In this document: piece after piece, positions 1 to 5,981 of the stretch
How positions within the stretch are numbered: position 1 is the first letter of the stretch
Layout of the letters: each line of letters starts with the position of its first letter
Source of the DNA: an uncultured candidate division Zixibacteria bacterium
GTDB lineage: Bacteria > Zixibacteria > MSB-5A5 > GN15 > FEB-12
Reading direction: 5' to 3'
Assembly (NCBI GenBank): GCA_913009765.1
Contig: CAJVYT010000282.1
Location: 1-5,981, forward strand
DNA length: 5,981 nucleotides
Notes under the pieces: generated by a model
The model's input: only the letters and a program-made list of their open reading frames with translations
What the model was told of the DNA's origin: nothing
The model's database searches: none
Translations under genes and position numbers: made by a program

Positions 1-260
1 GAGACCAAAAGAGTTTTTGCTGTTACCACATATTTTTTTTGTTTTAAAAACTGCTGATAATTTTTATAGGAGCAAAGCGAAACAAATCTCTTGTCCACCC
101 ATCCTTGATACCTGTCATATTTCTCAACTTTAAAGAAATTATTTTTTTCATCTAAAACTTTAACAAAATCTGAAAATAAGAGTTGGTTTACCCGTTCAGA
201 ATCGTATTGTGGTTTATTCCACATATCACTGATATTTATTGTTATCCATCCATATTTCAT
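1..260 (-). CDS. NlpC/P60-family cell-wall peptidase, N-terminal SH3-like part (cut by left window edge)
   Basis: Reading leftward from ATG at 260, the first 86 residues are open to the window edge. An in-frame TAA at 270-272 sits just upstream of the ATG, so the start cannot lie further out. The protein begins MKYGWITINISDMWNKP and continues with SERVNQLLFSD, VKVLDEKNNFFKVE and YQGWVDKRFVSL. This order (short strand, W-x-x-P, S-E-R-V-x-Q-x-L, V-x-V-L-x-E, G-W-V/I-x-x-x-x) is the bacterial SH3-like domain found at the N-terminus of many NlpC/P60 gamma-D-glutamyl-diamino acid endopeptidases. The catalytic Cys-His domain would lie outside the window, so the enzyme activity is inferred. There is no signal peptide, which fits a cytoplasmic muropeptide-recycling enzyme of the YkfC kind better than a secreted hydrolase. 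It is divergent from the aminotransferase gene. It could instead be a stand-alone SH3 protein. Confidence 0.72.
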   Translation of the reverse strand, partial: MKYGWITINISDMWNKPQYDSERVNQLLFSDFVKVLDEKNNFFKVEKYDRYQGWVDKRFVSLCSYKNYQQFLKQKKYVVTAKTLLV

Positions 261-266
261 ATCTGT

Positions 267-295
267 ATTTTACAATATGAATATTGTTGAATCAA
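267..295 (-). promoter_or_regulatory. Predicted sigma-70-type promoter for the NlpC/P60-type gene
   Basis: On the minus strand TTGATT (290-295) and TAAAAT (267-272) are separated by exactly 17 bases (273-289). Transcription would be expected to begin close to position 260, which is the A of the gene's ATG. That implies a leaderless or nearly leaderless mRNA, and no purine-rich ribosome binding site is visible before this ATG. The region is AT-rich, so such boxes can arise by chance. Confidence 0.5.
272..287. promoter_or_regulatory. 16-bp palindrome, possible operator
   Basis: The sequence ACAATAT-GA-ATATTGT has perfect 7-base arms around a 2-base centre. It fills most of the spacer of the leftward promoter and touches its -10 box, a place where a bound dimeric regulator would control RNA polymerase directly. 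A shorter dyad, TTGA-A-TCAA (287-295), follows immediately and overlaps the -35 box. No regulator gene is visible in the window, and the site matches no operator I can name with confidence. An AT-only dyad in AT-rich DNA may be fortuitous. Confidence 0.35.
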
Positions 296-315
296 TTAAA
301 AACAATCAAAATCTA

Positions 316-344
316 TTGACAAATATACGGATATCAGGTAATAT
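316..344 (+). promoter_or_regulatory. Strong predicted sigma-70-type promoter for the aminotransferase gene
   Basis: A perfect -35 box TTGACA (316-321) is followed after 17 bases by TAATAT (339-344), close to the TATAAT consensus. The start of transcription would fall near 351, giving a leader of about 35 bases before the GTG at 386. The -35 boxes of this promoter and the leftward one are about 20 bp apart, so one regulator could touch both. Confidence 0.75.
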
Positions 345-371
345 TTTGTCGTAAATCAGCAAGTAAGAAGC

Positions 372-377
372 AAAGGA
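372..377 (+). promoter_or_regulatory. Ribosome binding site that fixes the GTG start of the aminotransferase
   Basis: AAAGGA ends 8 bases before the GTG at 386, which is ideal Shine-Dalgarno spacing. No ATG lies in frame between the predicted transcription start and this GTG. Confidence 0.7.
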
Positions 378-385
378 TATATACA

Positions 386-1690
386 GTGAAACCGAAACTT
401 TCAAAACATTTTGCGTCAAGAAACCCATCGGCTATCAGAGTAGCCCAAATTGAATTCAGCAAACGAACAGACAACGTCGATGCTGTGAATGTTGCTATCG
501 GCAATGTGTCTCTGCCTATGCATCCGGCGATGCAGGAACGGATGAAAAATTTAGGTTCGGCAGATTCTCCATTTTCCGAAGGCGTTGTAAAATACTCGGC
601 AACAGTCGGATTTAAAGAGACAAACGATGCTTTTTTAAACATTATCGCCTCAAGTGGTTTTGACAGTTCCAAATTGTTTTCACAGATAACAGACGGCGGT
701 TCACAAGCTATGGAGCTTGTAATTATAGGTGTTTGCGGAGAACCCGGGGCTAACGAACGACCTCTATTACTTATTGATGCGGCATATACAAACTACAAAG
801 CAATGACTGAAAGACTGGGGAGAAAAACGCTCTCGGTAACTCGAGCATTAAGCGATGACGGCAGGTTTGCCTACCCCGATTATGCACAAATGGAAAAATT
901 GATTATCGAACATAAACCTTCCGCTGTTGTAGTCATTCCTTATGATAATCCAACTGGACATTTTTATTCGCATGATGCTTATATTGAACTGTGTAAAGTA
1001 GCAGTAAAGCACAATATGTGGATTATTTCCGACGAAGCGTATCGTGAGTTGTATTACACTGATGATAAAGTTACCTCAATTTGGGGAATTACCGAAGATG
1101 ATGTCCCGGGAATTTCAGAACACAGGATTTCTATTGAAACAGCCTCAAAAGTTTGGAATGCCTGCGGGTTACGTGTAGGTGCTATTGTCACAGATAATAC
1201 CGAATTTAATAAACGGTCGATTGCTGAAAATACTGCCAATCTTTGTCCAAATGTTATCGGGCAATATATATTTGGATCGCTTGCTCATGTCTCCCATAAA
1301 GATTTACAGCTATGGTATCAGAAACAAAGAAACTATTATGCTGCGATGCTGTTTGAGTTATCATCACAGATGAAAGAATTGCTACCGGGGATAATTGTAT
1401 CGAGACCGGATGCATCGATTTACTCTGTTGTAGATGTTCGGAATATTGTTGAAGATTCGTTTGACGCATCTGAATTTGTCTTGTATTGTGCTAAAAAAGG
1501 ATACGTTGAAATAGACGGCACACGCAAAACTTTATTAGTCTCCCCGCTTGCCGAGTTTTATTCAATAGATGACAACAGCCCGAATCCGGGAAGAACACAG
1601 ATGCGAATTGCATTTGTTGAAACACCTGACAAGATGAAATTGGTACCGAAATTATTTACTGAACTTTTGAAACAGTATTTAAACAGATAA
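386..1690 (+). CDS. Pyridoxal-phosphate-dependent aminotransferase, class I/II (fold type I)
   Basis: This 434-residue protein transfers an amino group between an amino acid and a 2-oxo acid using PLP, presumably in the cytoplasm; the substrate cannot be read from the sequence. The fold-type I landmarks are all present: DGGSQAME (103-110) for cofactor phosphate binding, YDNPTG (186-191) with the cofactor-contacting Asn188, SDEAYREL (215-222) with Asp216 for the pyridine nitrogen and Tyr219, TASK (252-255) with Lys255 as the Schiff-base lysine, GLRVG (261-265) with the phosphate-binding Arg263, and MRIAF (406-410) with Arg407, which normally binds the substrate carboxylate. Length is slightly above the usual 390-410 residues; extra sequence lies around 228-246 and 391-402. 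The GTG start is chosen for its upstream AAAGGA. It has its own strong promoter, is divergent from the peptidase gene, and its TAA is 3 bp from the stop of coaE. Possible specificities include aspartate, alanine or aromatic amino acids. Family assignment is secure and specificity is open. Confidence 0.93.
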   Translation: MKPKLSKHFASRNPSAIRVAQIEFSKRTDNVDAVNVAIGNVSLPMHPAMQERMKNLGSADSPFSEGVVKYSATVGFKETNDAFLNIIASSGFDSSKLFSQITDGGSQAMELVIIGVCGEPGANERPLLLIDAAYTNYKAMTERLGRKTLSVTRALSDDGRFAYPDYAQMEKLIIEHKPSAVVVIPYDNPTGHFYSHDAYIELCKVAVKHNMWIISDEAYRELYYTDDKVTSIWGITEDDVPGISEHRISIETASKVWNACGLRVGAIVTDNTEFNKRSIAENTANLCPNVIGQYIFGSLAHVSHKDLQLWYQKQRNYYAAMLFELSSQMKELLPGIIVSRPDASIYSVVDVRNIVEDSFDASEFVLYCAKKGYVEIDGTRKTLLVSPLAEFYSIDDNSPNPGRTQMRIAFVETPDKMKLVPKLFTELLKQYLNR

Positions 1691-1693
1691 CAA

Positions 1694-2305
1694 CTACTTA
1701 TTTAATTTTTCAAGTAATCGTTCTACTTTGATTCTTAATTCTTTTTCAGAAGATGAGTTATAGATAAGAAAATCAGAACGCTGTCTGAGTGCTTGAAAAC
1801 TTTTTTGCTGTTTGTCAATTTCTAAAACAGCTTTACGAGAAAATCCCCGATTAAGCATTCGTTCTATTCGTAATTTTTTATTTGCATGAACCAAAACCAC
1901 GGCATCCATTTTATTGTCTAAATTCCAATCAAGCAGTAAGGCGGCATCAATTATTACATTTTTATTTCTATCTCTGTGTTTTTTTACTTGAGAAAACAGC
2001 TCATCTAAAAGATACGGATGTACTATTTTATTAAGTGTCTTAGTTGTTCTTTTGTTTTTAAATGCTTTTTCTCGCAGAACTTCTCTTCTTAATATCGTTT
2101 TATTGATCAGTATATCTTTGCCAAATTCTTTTGCAAGTTTTTTGAGAACAGCCGGATTATGGGTTACAACAGCTTTACCTATTTTATCAGCATCTACAAT
2201 AGCCCAATGAAATGATTGAAAAATCTTTGTAACAGTAGATTTACCAACGCCGATTTTTCCGGTTATACCAACAACTAAATTTTTCTTTCTGTTTTTCTTC
2301 ATCAT
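1694..2305 (-). CDS. coaE: Dephospho-CoA kinase
   Basis: The enzyme phosphorylates the 3'-hydroxyl of the ribose of dephospho-CoA with ATP, the last step of coenzyme A synthesis in the cytoplasm. The 203-residue protein has the normal CoaE length. It shows a Walker A P-loop GKIGVGKST (16-24), the DAD motif (38-40) expected in the acceptor-substrate site, IVHP (94-97), and the lid-region pattern RMLNRGFS (149-156) followed by DKQQ (164-167). The usual P-L-L-F/Y-E segment reads ALLLD here (122-126), an uncommon variant. It is the last gene of the leftward cluster, 11 bp after the secreted-protein gene. Two ATG codons stand in tandem (2303-2305 and 2300-2302); an AGG at 2310-2312 is 4 bases from the first and 7 from the second, so the second may be the real start, shortening the protein by one residue. 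The N-terminus is lysine-rich (MMKKNRKKN). The identification is firm. Confidence 0.94.
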   Translation of the reverse strand: MMKKNRKKNLVVGITGKIGVGKSTVTKIFQSFHWAIVDADKIGKAVVTHNPAVLKKLAKEFGKDILINKTILRREVLREKAFKNKRTTKTLNKIVHPYLLDELFSQVKKHRDRNKNVIIDAALLLDWNLDNKMDAVVLVHANKKLRIERMLNRGFSRKAVLEIDKQQKSFQALRQRSDFLIYNSSSEKELRIKVERLLEKLNK

Positions 2306-2308
2306 ATT

Positions 2309-2313
2309 ACCTG
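2309..2313 (-). promoter_or_regulatory. Ribosome binding site of coaE
   Basis: CAGGT on the minus strand lies in the 11-base gap between the secreted-protein stop (2317-2319) and coaE. The AGG core is spaced better for the second of the two tandem ATG codons. Its position just after the upstream stop fits translational coupling. Confidence 0.45.
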
Positions 2314-2316
2314 TAA

Positions 2317-2973
2317 TTATATTCTTTTGAAAAACAATACTTGTATAGAAAATGGGTTAAATATTTCATTGAAAAACTTATTATCTTTTAATCCGATAGG
2401 CGAAGCAGACGGGTCAATATTTTTGGTCGGAGTGAAATTCACACTATTAAATGTTTGCCCTACGGCAATATCCAAAAAAAACAACTTGTGTATTTCAACA
2501 TTAATACCAAGAGAAAGATTGACACCAATCCGATGCTCCCAAATTGTGCTGTGAGGAGTATAATAATAATCATACTCAAATCCATTTTCATGATATAAAA
2601 GAAAAGAGCTTTGCATAAGATTCCAGCGAAATCCGGTTTCCAATTTTAAATTTCTATATCTGATTGTTTCCCAATTATCGGATTTGAATTCATTGGATGA
2701 ACTATATCCTATACCAAATTTTGTAGATATTTTATTACTAAAATGATAATAAAGTTTTGCATGGTACATAGGTGAATACTTGATAAGATTTGCTTCATCA
2801 GTTCGTTTTGAAATTCCAAGTGCAAGTTGAAAAAACGGAGAAAATTTTGTTAGTAAACTATCTTCAATTTCTATCGCAGTAGTTGTATCCGGGTGAGTAG
2901 CTTTAATTTCAATAGCAGGCACTGTAGATGCCAAAGAAATTAAAAGCAGAATTAGAATAAACTTGAGAGTCAA
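2317..2973 (-). CDS. Secreted protein of unknown function, probably a small outer-membrane beta-barrel
   Basis: I do not recognise this family. The proposed 218-residue product opens with a clear signal peptide: a short start with one lysine (Lys4), a hydrophobic core FILILLLISL and a probable signal peptidase I site after VPA (residues 18-20). The mature part of about 198 residues has many short stretches alternating polar and hydrophobic residues and rich in Tyr, Phe and Gly, for example AKLYYHFSNKISTKFGIGY, KLETGFRWNL and LSLGINVEIHKLFFLDIAV, ending in FSIQVLFFKRI. This resembles 8- to 12-strand outer-membrane barrels and points to a diderm envelope. No ATG lies in frame before the signal peptide. 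TTG at 2971-2973, one base after the polA stop, is chosen because it gives the cleanest signal peptide. GTG at 2998-3000, TTG at 2986-2988 or TTG at 3031-3033 would overlap the end of polA. Translation probably depends on coupling to polA. The frame is real; the function is unknown. Confidence 0.72.
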   Translation of the reverse strand: MTLKFILILLLISLASTVPAIEIKATHPDTTTAIEIEDSLLTKFSPFFQLALGISKRTDEANLIKYSPMYHAKLYYHFSNKISTKFGIGYSSSNEFKSDNWETIRYRNLKLETGFRWNLMQSSFLLYHENGFEYDYYYTPHSTIWEHRIGVNLSLGINVEIHKLFFLDIAVGQTFNSVNFTPTKNIDPSASPIGLKDNKFFNEIFNPFSIQVLFFKRI

Positions 2974-2974
2974 C

Positions 2975-5692
2975 TTATTTTGCTTCAAGCCAATTATCAC
3001 CTGTCCCGATGTCAGCAACCAAAGGAACTTCAAAGTCAGTCACTTTTTCCATACCTTCTCTGACAATCTTTTCAACTTCTTTCTGTTCGGGTTTGAACAC
3101 GTCAAAAACCAATTCATCATGCACCTGCAATACCATCTTTGATTTCATTCCGTTCATTTTATTATAAATGCGAATCATGGCAAGTTTTATAATATCGGCG
3201 GCGGTACCCTGAATTGGTGTATTTATTGCAATCCGTTCAGCAAATTGTCTTTGAGCATAATTTGAGCTGTTTATCTCAGGAAGGTATCGTCGTCTATTAT
3301 AATGAGTTATAACATATCCTTTTTGACGGGCAAATTCTTTCATGGTAATCATATAGTCACTGATACCCGGATATCTATTAAAATATGTTTCAATAAATTC
3401 TTTAGATTCATCAACCGTCATGCCGGATTGCTGTGACAATCCAAAAGCAGAGACACCATAAATAATAGCAAAATTTGCTGTTTTGGCGGCTCGACGCATA
3501 TCATCGGTAACATCATCTAAAGCGACACCGTATACCTCTGCTGCCGTGCGTTTATGAATATCTTCTTTGTTTTTAAACGCTTTGAGCAGAGTTTTATCAT
3601 TGGCATAATGTGCAAGTATCCGCAATTCTATTTGAGAATAATCGGCAACTAAAAGCGTGTAATTTTTATCTCTCGGAATAAATGCTTTGCGAATCTGCCG
3701 TCCTTCTTCGGTACGAATAGGGATATTCTGTAAATTTGGGTCAGTTGAAGATAACCTGCCGGTTACGGCAACTGTTTGATTAAACGATGAATGCACACGA
3801 TTGGTGTCTTTACGAACAAGTTTTGGAATCGCATCAACATAAGTAGATTTTAATTTTGAAAACTGACGATACTCAAGCATCAATTTTGGGAAATCATGTA
3901 TCTTAGCAAGTTCTTCTAATACTTTTACATCAGTTGAAAAACCTGTTTTTTTTGCTGTTTTTCCTTTAGTGGGTAGATTTAATTTATCAAAAAGTATATG
4001 AGAAAGCTGCTGTGTAGATTTTATGTTAAACTCTCCCCCTGCTATTTTGTAAATTTCAGAAGTTAAGTTATTGAGTTTTATTTCCATTTCTGCTGATAAT
4101 TTATTTAGATAGGCAACATCAACATTGATTCCGGTCTCTTCAATATTTGTTAGAATTTCAACAAGTGGAAGTTCAATGTTATAATAAAGATTATCCATAT
4201 CAAGCTCTTCAATTATAGGAGCAAGTACACCTCGCAGTTGATAGGTGTAATCGGAATCTTCAACAGCATAAAATGTTGCTTTATCAATAGGCACAATATC
4301 AAATGTTTTTTGATTTTTACCGCTGCCTATAAGGTCAGATATCGGCTGCATTTGGTAATCAAAATATTTTAAAGCAAGCATCGAAAGTGAATTCTCACGT
4401 GCTGATGGATTGATAAGATAACCGGCAATCATTGTATCAAAACTAACCGGTTTTATCTCTATACCATAACGATGAAAAACCTTTAAGTCGTATTTAATAT
4501 TTTGACCAAACTTTTGAACATTTTTATTTAGGAATAAATATTTGAGAATTTCAAGTGTTTCTTCAAGAGGGAGATTTCTATCTGTTTCATCAAGATGTGC
4601 TACCGGAATATAATAGCCTGCATTGGCTTTTTCAGAGATTGAAATTCCTACAAGTTTGGCATCTAATGCATTCACAGAGGTTGTCTCGGTATCTATTGCT
4701 ATTTCTTTTACTTTTAAAAGTTTGTTGACAATTTTTTTAAGCTCTTCTAAAGAGGAAACTGTCTTGTAATCTTTGGTAATCTTTTTTTCCTTAACTTCAA
4801 CATCCTGTGCTAATTCCGAACTTCCCAGAACATCTTTGAGAATTCTTCCAAACTCAAGTTCCATAAACAGTTCTTTTGAAAGTTCGTAATTAAATTCTCT
4901 TCGTTTTAAATCATCCAAACAATATTTTACAGGAACTTCTTTATCAATTGTAACTAATTCTTTAGAAAGTTTAGCAAGTTCAATATTTTCAGCAATTTTT
5001 TTTCTGGCACCTTTGGCTTTAATCTGTTCATAATTCTCTAATATTTTTTCCAAGTTGCCAAACTGTTCTAAAAGTATATCAGCAGTTTTAGGACCTATAC
5101 CCGGCACACCCGGAACATTATCGGAAGCATCACCCATGAGAGCAAGTTTATCAATTACAAGTTCAGGATAGACCCCAAATTTTTCTTTTACTCCTTCTCT
5201 GTCATAGAGTATCGGTTCGCCGGTAGCACTTTTGGGATTATATATTTTAATTTGTTCGTTCACCAATTGGAAAAAATCTTTATCACCGGTCACACACCAA
5301 ACTTCCATCCCCTGCTTGGCGGCATCATGTGCAATTGTTCCGATAACATCATCGGCTTCATACCCTTCCATTTCAAGTGAAATAATATTAAGTGCATCGA
5401 CAGATTCTCTGATTCTTGGAAGCTGTGCAACAAGTTCATCGGGCATTTTGGCACGGGTCGATTTATATTCACTATACATTTTATGTCTGAAAGTAGGGGC
5501 TTTGGTATCAAATATAACGGCAATATAATCAGGATTTTCTTTTTGGATTAATTTCAAAATTGAATTCACAAAACCAAATGTCGCCGAGGTATCCTCACCT
5601 TTTGAATTAATAAGGGGATTGCGAATAAAAGCAAAGTATGCCCGATAGAACATTGCCGAACCATCAATAAGATATAGTGATTTATTCTTCAT
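2975..5692 (-). CDS. polA: DNA polymerase I
   Basis: This 905-residue cytoplasmic enzyme fills repair gaps and removes Okazaki primers. All three classical domains are present. The 5'-3' exonuclease (about 1-290) shows YLIDGS (7-12), EGYEADD (109-115), TGDKDF (135-140) and GDASDNVPGVPGIGPKTA (187-204), the metal-binding and helix-hairpin-helix parts. The 3'-5' proofreading domain (about 305-495) keeps its key acids: Asp334 and Glu336 in DTE, Asp402 in NIKYD, and Tyr475 with Asp479 in YAVED. The polymerase domain (about 500-905) has TGRLSSTDPNLQNIP (644-658), motif A VADYSQIELR (682-691) with Asp684, motif B from Arg733 through Lys737 and Phe741 to Tyr745, and motif C QVHDE (856-860) with Asp859. 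Phe741 matches the E. coli residue (Phe762) that disfavours dideoxynucleotides. Length is close to the E. coli protein (928). The ATG overlaps the nadD stop as ATGA, with no good ribosome binding site of its own, so coupling to nadD is likely. Confidence 0.97.
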   Translation of the reverse strand: MKNKSLYLIDGSAMFYRAYFAFIRNPLINSKGEDTSATFGFVNSILKLIQKENPDYIAVIFDTKAPTFRHKMYSEYKSTRAKMPDELVAQLPRIRESVDALNIISLEMEGYEADDVIGTIAHDAAKQGMEVWCVTGDKDFFQLVNEQIKIYNPKSATGEPILYDREGVKEKFGVYPELVIDKLALMGDASDNVPGVPGIGPKTADILLEQFGNLEKILENYEQIKAKGARKKIAENIELAKLSKELVTIDKEVPVKYCLDDLKRREFNYELSKELFMELEFGRILKDVLGSSELAQDVEVKEKKITKDYKTVSSLEELKKIVNKLLKVKEIAIDTETTSVNALDAKLVGISISEKANAGYYIPVAHLDETDRNLPLEETLEILKYLFLNKNVQKFGQNIKYDLKVFHRYGIEIKPVSFDTMIAGYLINPSARENSLSMLALKYFDYQMQPISDLIGSGKNQKTFDIVPIDKATFYAVEDSDYTYQLRGVLAPIIEELDMDNLYYNIELPLVEILTNIEETGINVDVAYLNKLSAEMEIKLNNLTSEIYKIAGGEFNIKSTQQLSHILFDKLNLPTKGKTAKKTGFSTDVKVLEELAKIHDFPKLMLEYRQFSKLKSTYVDAIPKLVRKDTNRVHSSFNQTVAVTGRLSSTDPNLQNIPIRTEEGRQIRKAFIPRDKNYTLLVADYSQIELRILAHYANDKTLLKAFKNKEDIHKRTAAEVYGVALDDVTDDMRRAAKTANFAIIYGVSAFGLSQQSGMTVDESKEFIETYFNRYPGISDYMITMKEFARQKGYVITHYNRRRYLPEINSSNYAQRQFAERIAINTPIQGTAADIIKLAMIRIYNKMNGMKSKMVLQVHDELVFDVFKPEQKEVEKIVREGMEKVTDFEVPLVADIGTGDNWLEAK

Positions 5693-5981
5693 TGTCTATA
5701 TAATTTTCTTTCTTTAATATATTTCAACACATCGGAATGTAAAATTGTTTTAAGTCTTTCAAATTCATTTTGCTTAAGCATTCTTTTTATCTCTGTTGAG
5801 GATATGTCAATTTCGCTTGTTTCAATATACTCAACTGAATCGGAAAAGTCATTTTCTATTAAATTCATATCAAACGGCGGTCTTTTACCGGCAACTATTT
5901 TTATTTCATCTATAATCTCAGATGCTCTATGCCATAAAGGTATTTGGGAAATATTATCAGCACCAATAATAAGATCGGAAG
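5689..5981 (-). CDS. nadD: Nicotinate-nucleotide adenylyltransferase, C-terminal part (start beyond right edge)
   Basis: The final 96 residues and the TGA stop are in the window; the start is outside it. NadD adenylates nicotinate mononucleotide with ATP to give deamido-NAD, the penultimate step of NAD synthesis. The fragment reads SDLIIGADNISQIPLWHRASEII, matching the G-A-D-x-x-x-x-x-x-x-W segment of NadD. It then has the family signature ISSTEIK (fragment residues 59-65), the nucleotidyltransferase ISSTxxR/K motif that contacts ATP phosphates, and the usual tail VLKYIKERKLY. The N-terminal GxFxPxHxGH motif cannot be seen. The loss of the start codon to the window edge explains why it is easy to overlook. 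The TGA (5689-5691) overlaps the polA ATG by the ATGA junction. Other nucleotidyltransferases such as CoaD are less likely, because the GAD...W plus ISST plus YI...LY layout is typical of NadD. Confidence 0.87.
   Translation of the reverse strand, partial: SDLIIGADNISQIPLWHRASEIIDEIKIVAGKRPPFDMNLIENDFSDSVEYIETSEIDISSTEIKRMLKQNEFERLKTILHSDVLKYIKERKLYRQ

Noticed and set aside
345..385. Possible riboswitch or leader RNA before the aminotransferase
   Set aside because: The predicted leader is only about 35 bases and has no stable hairpin, too short for a known metabolite-sensing RNA.
334..672. Minus-strand open frame across the promoter and 5' end of the aminotransferase gene
   Set aside because: It lies antisense to well-supported coding sequence, covers the strong promoter, and its translation resembles no family; a shadow frame.
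1657..1716. Small inverted repeats TACTG/CAGTA (1657-1677) and TACTT/AAGTA (1695-1716) as terminators between the convergent genes
   Set aside because: Five-base AT-rich stems with 11- to 12-base loops are too weak for intrinsic termination, and neither has a proper T-tract directly after the stem.
2327..2554. Plus-strand 75-codon frame opposite the secreted-protein gene
   Set aside because: Antisense to a gene with a clear signal peptide; no ribosome binding site or recognisable motif.
2974..3033. Longer version of the secreted-protein gene starting at TTG 3033, overlapping the polA end by about 59 bases
   Set aside because: The added 20 residues are an out-of-frame reading of the conserved PolA C-terminus. 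They place a long extra segment before an otherwise normal signal peptide, and the TTG start is no better than the one at 2973.
5232..5528. Plus-strand open frame inside polA, and the minus-strand frame at 5290-5523
   Set aside because: Both lie within the conserved 5'-3' exonuclease coding region and show no domain or start signal.
5693..5981. Right end as non-coding spacer, since no complete frame starts there
   Set aside because: The minus strand is open to the edge and encodes the NadD signature ISSTEIK and the GAD...W segment, ending in an ATGA overlap with polA.

Overview
The window is a dense stretch of AT-rich bacterial chromosome carrying six protein genes. One gene is cut by each edge, and there is only one real intergenic gap, of about 125 bp. 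A secreted, beta-strand-rich protein with a signal peptide suggests a Gram-negative (diderm) cell. The one strong start region has a Shine-Dalgarno sequence and a consensus sigma-70-type promoter. My best guess is a member of the wider FCB group or a candidate phylum such as Cloacimonadota. This rests on gene style alone and is held with low confidence. I see no mobile element, CRISPR array, tRNA, rRNA or phage gene.

Layout. Positions 1-260 (minus) hold the N-terminal piece of an NlpC/P60-type cell-wall peptidase, represented by its SH3-like domain. Positions 261-385 form a divergent control region with two back-to-back promoters. The leftward promoter has a 16-bp palindrome in its spacer, and it would give the peptidase gene a leaderless or nearly leaderless mRNA. 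Positions 386-1690 (plus) encode a PLP-dependent class I/II aminotransferase with a GTG start and a good ribosome binding site. It ends 3 bp from the end of a leftward gene cluster.

Positions 1694-5981 (minus) read, in transcription order, nadD (C-terminal part), polA, a small unnamed secreted protein and coaE. Their junctions are a 4-base ATGA overlap, a proposed 1-bp gap and an 11-bp gap, so they almost certainly form one translationally coupled operon whose promoter lies beyond the right edge. NadD makes the NAD precursor deamido-NAD, PolA repairs DNA and processes Okazaki fragments, and CoaE makes the last step to coenzyme A. The cluster therefore joins two late cofactor-synthesis steps with a repair polymerase.

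Most of the content is housekeeping. The points deserving a second look are the unnamed envelope protein, which has no ATG start and sits inside this operon, the divergent promoter pair with its embedded palindrome, and the aminotransferase of unknown substrate next to a signal-less peptidase. I found no convincing evidence of a new multi-gene system.
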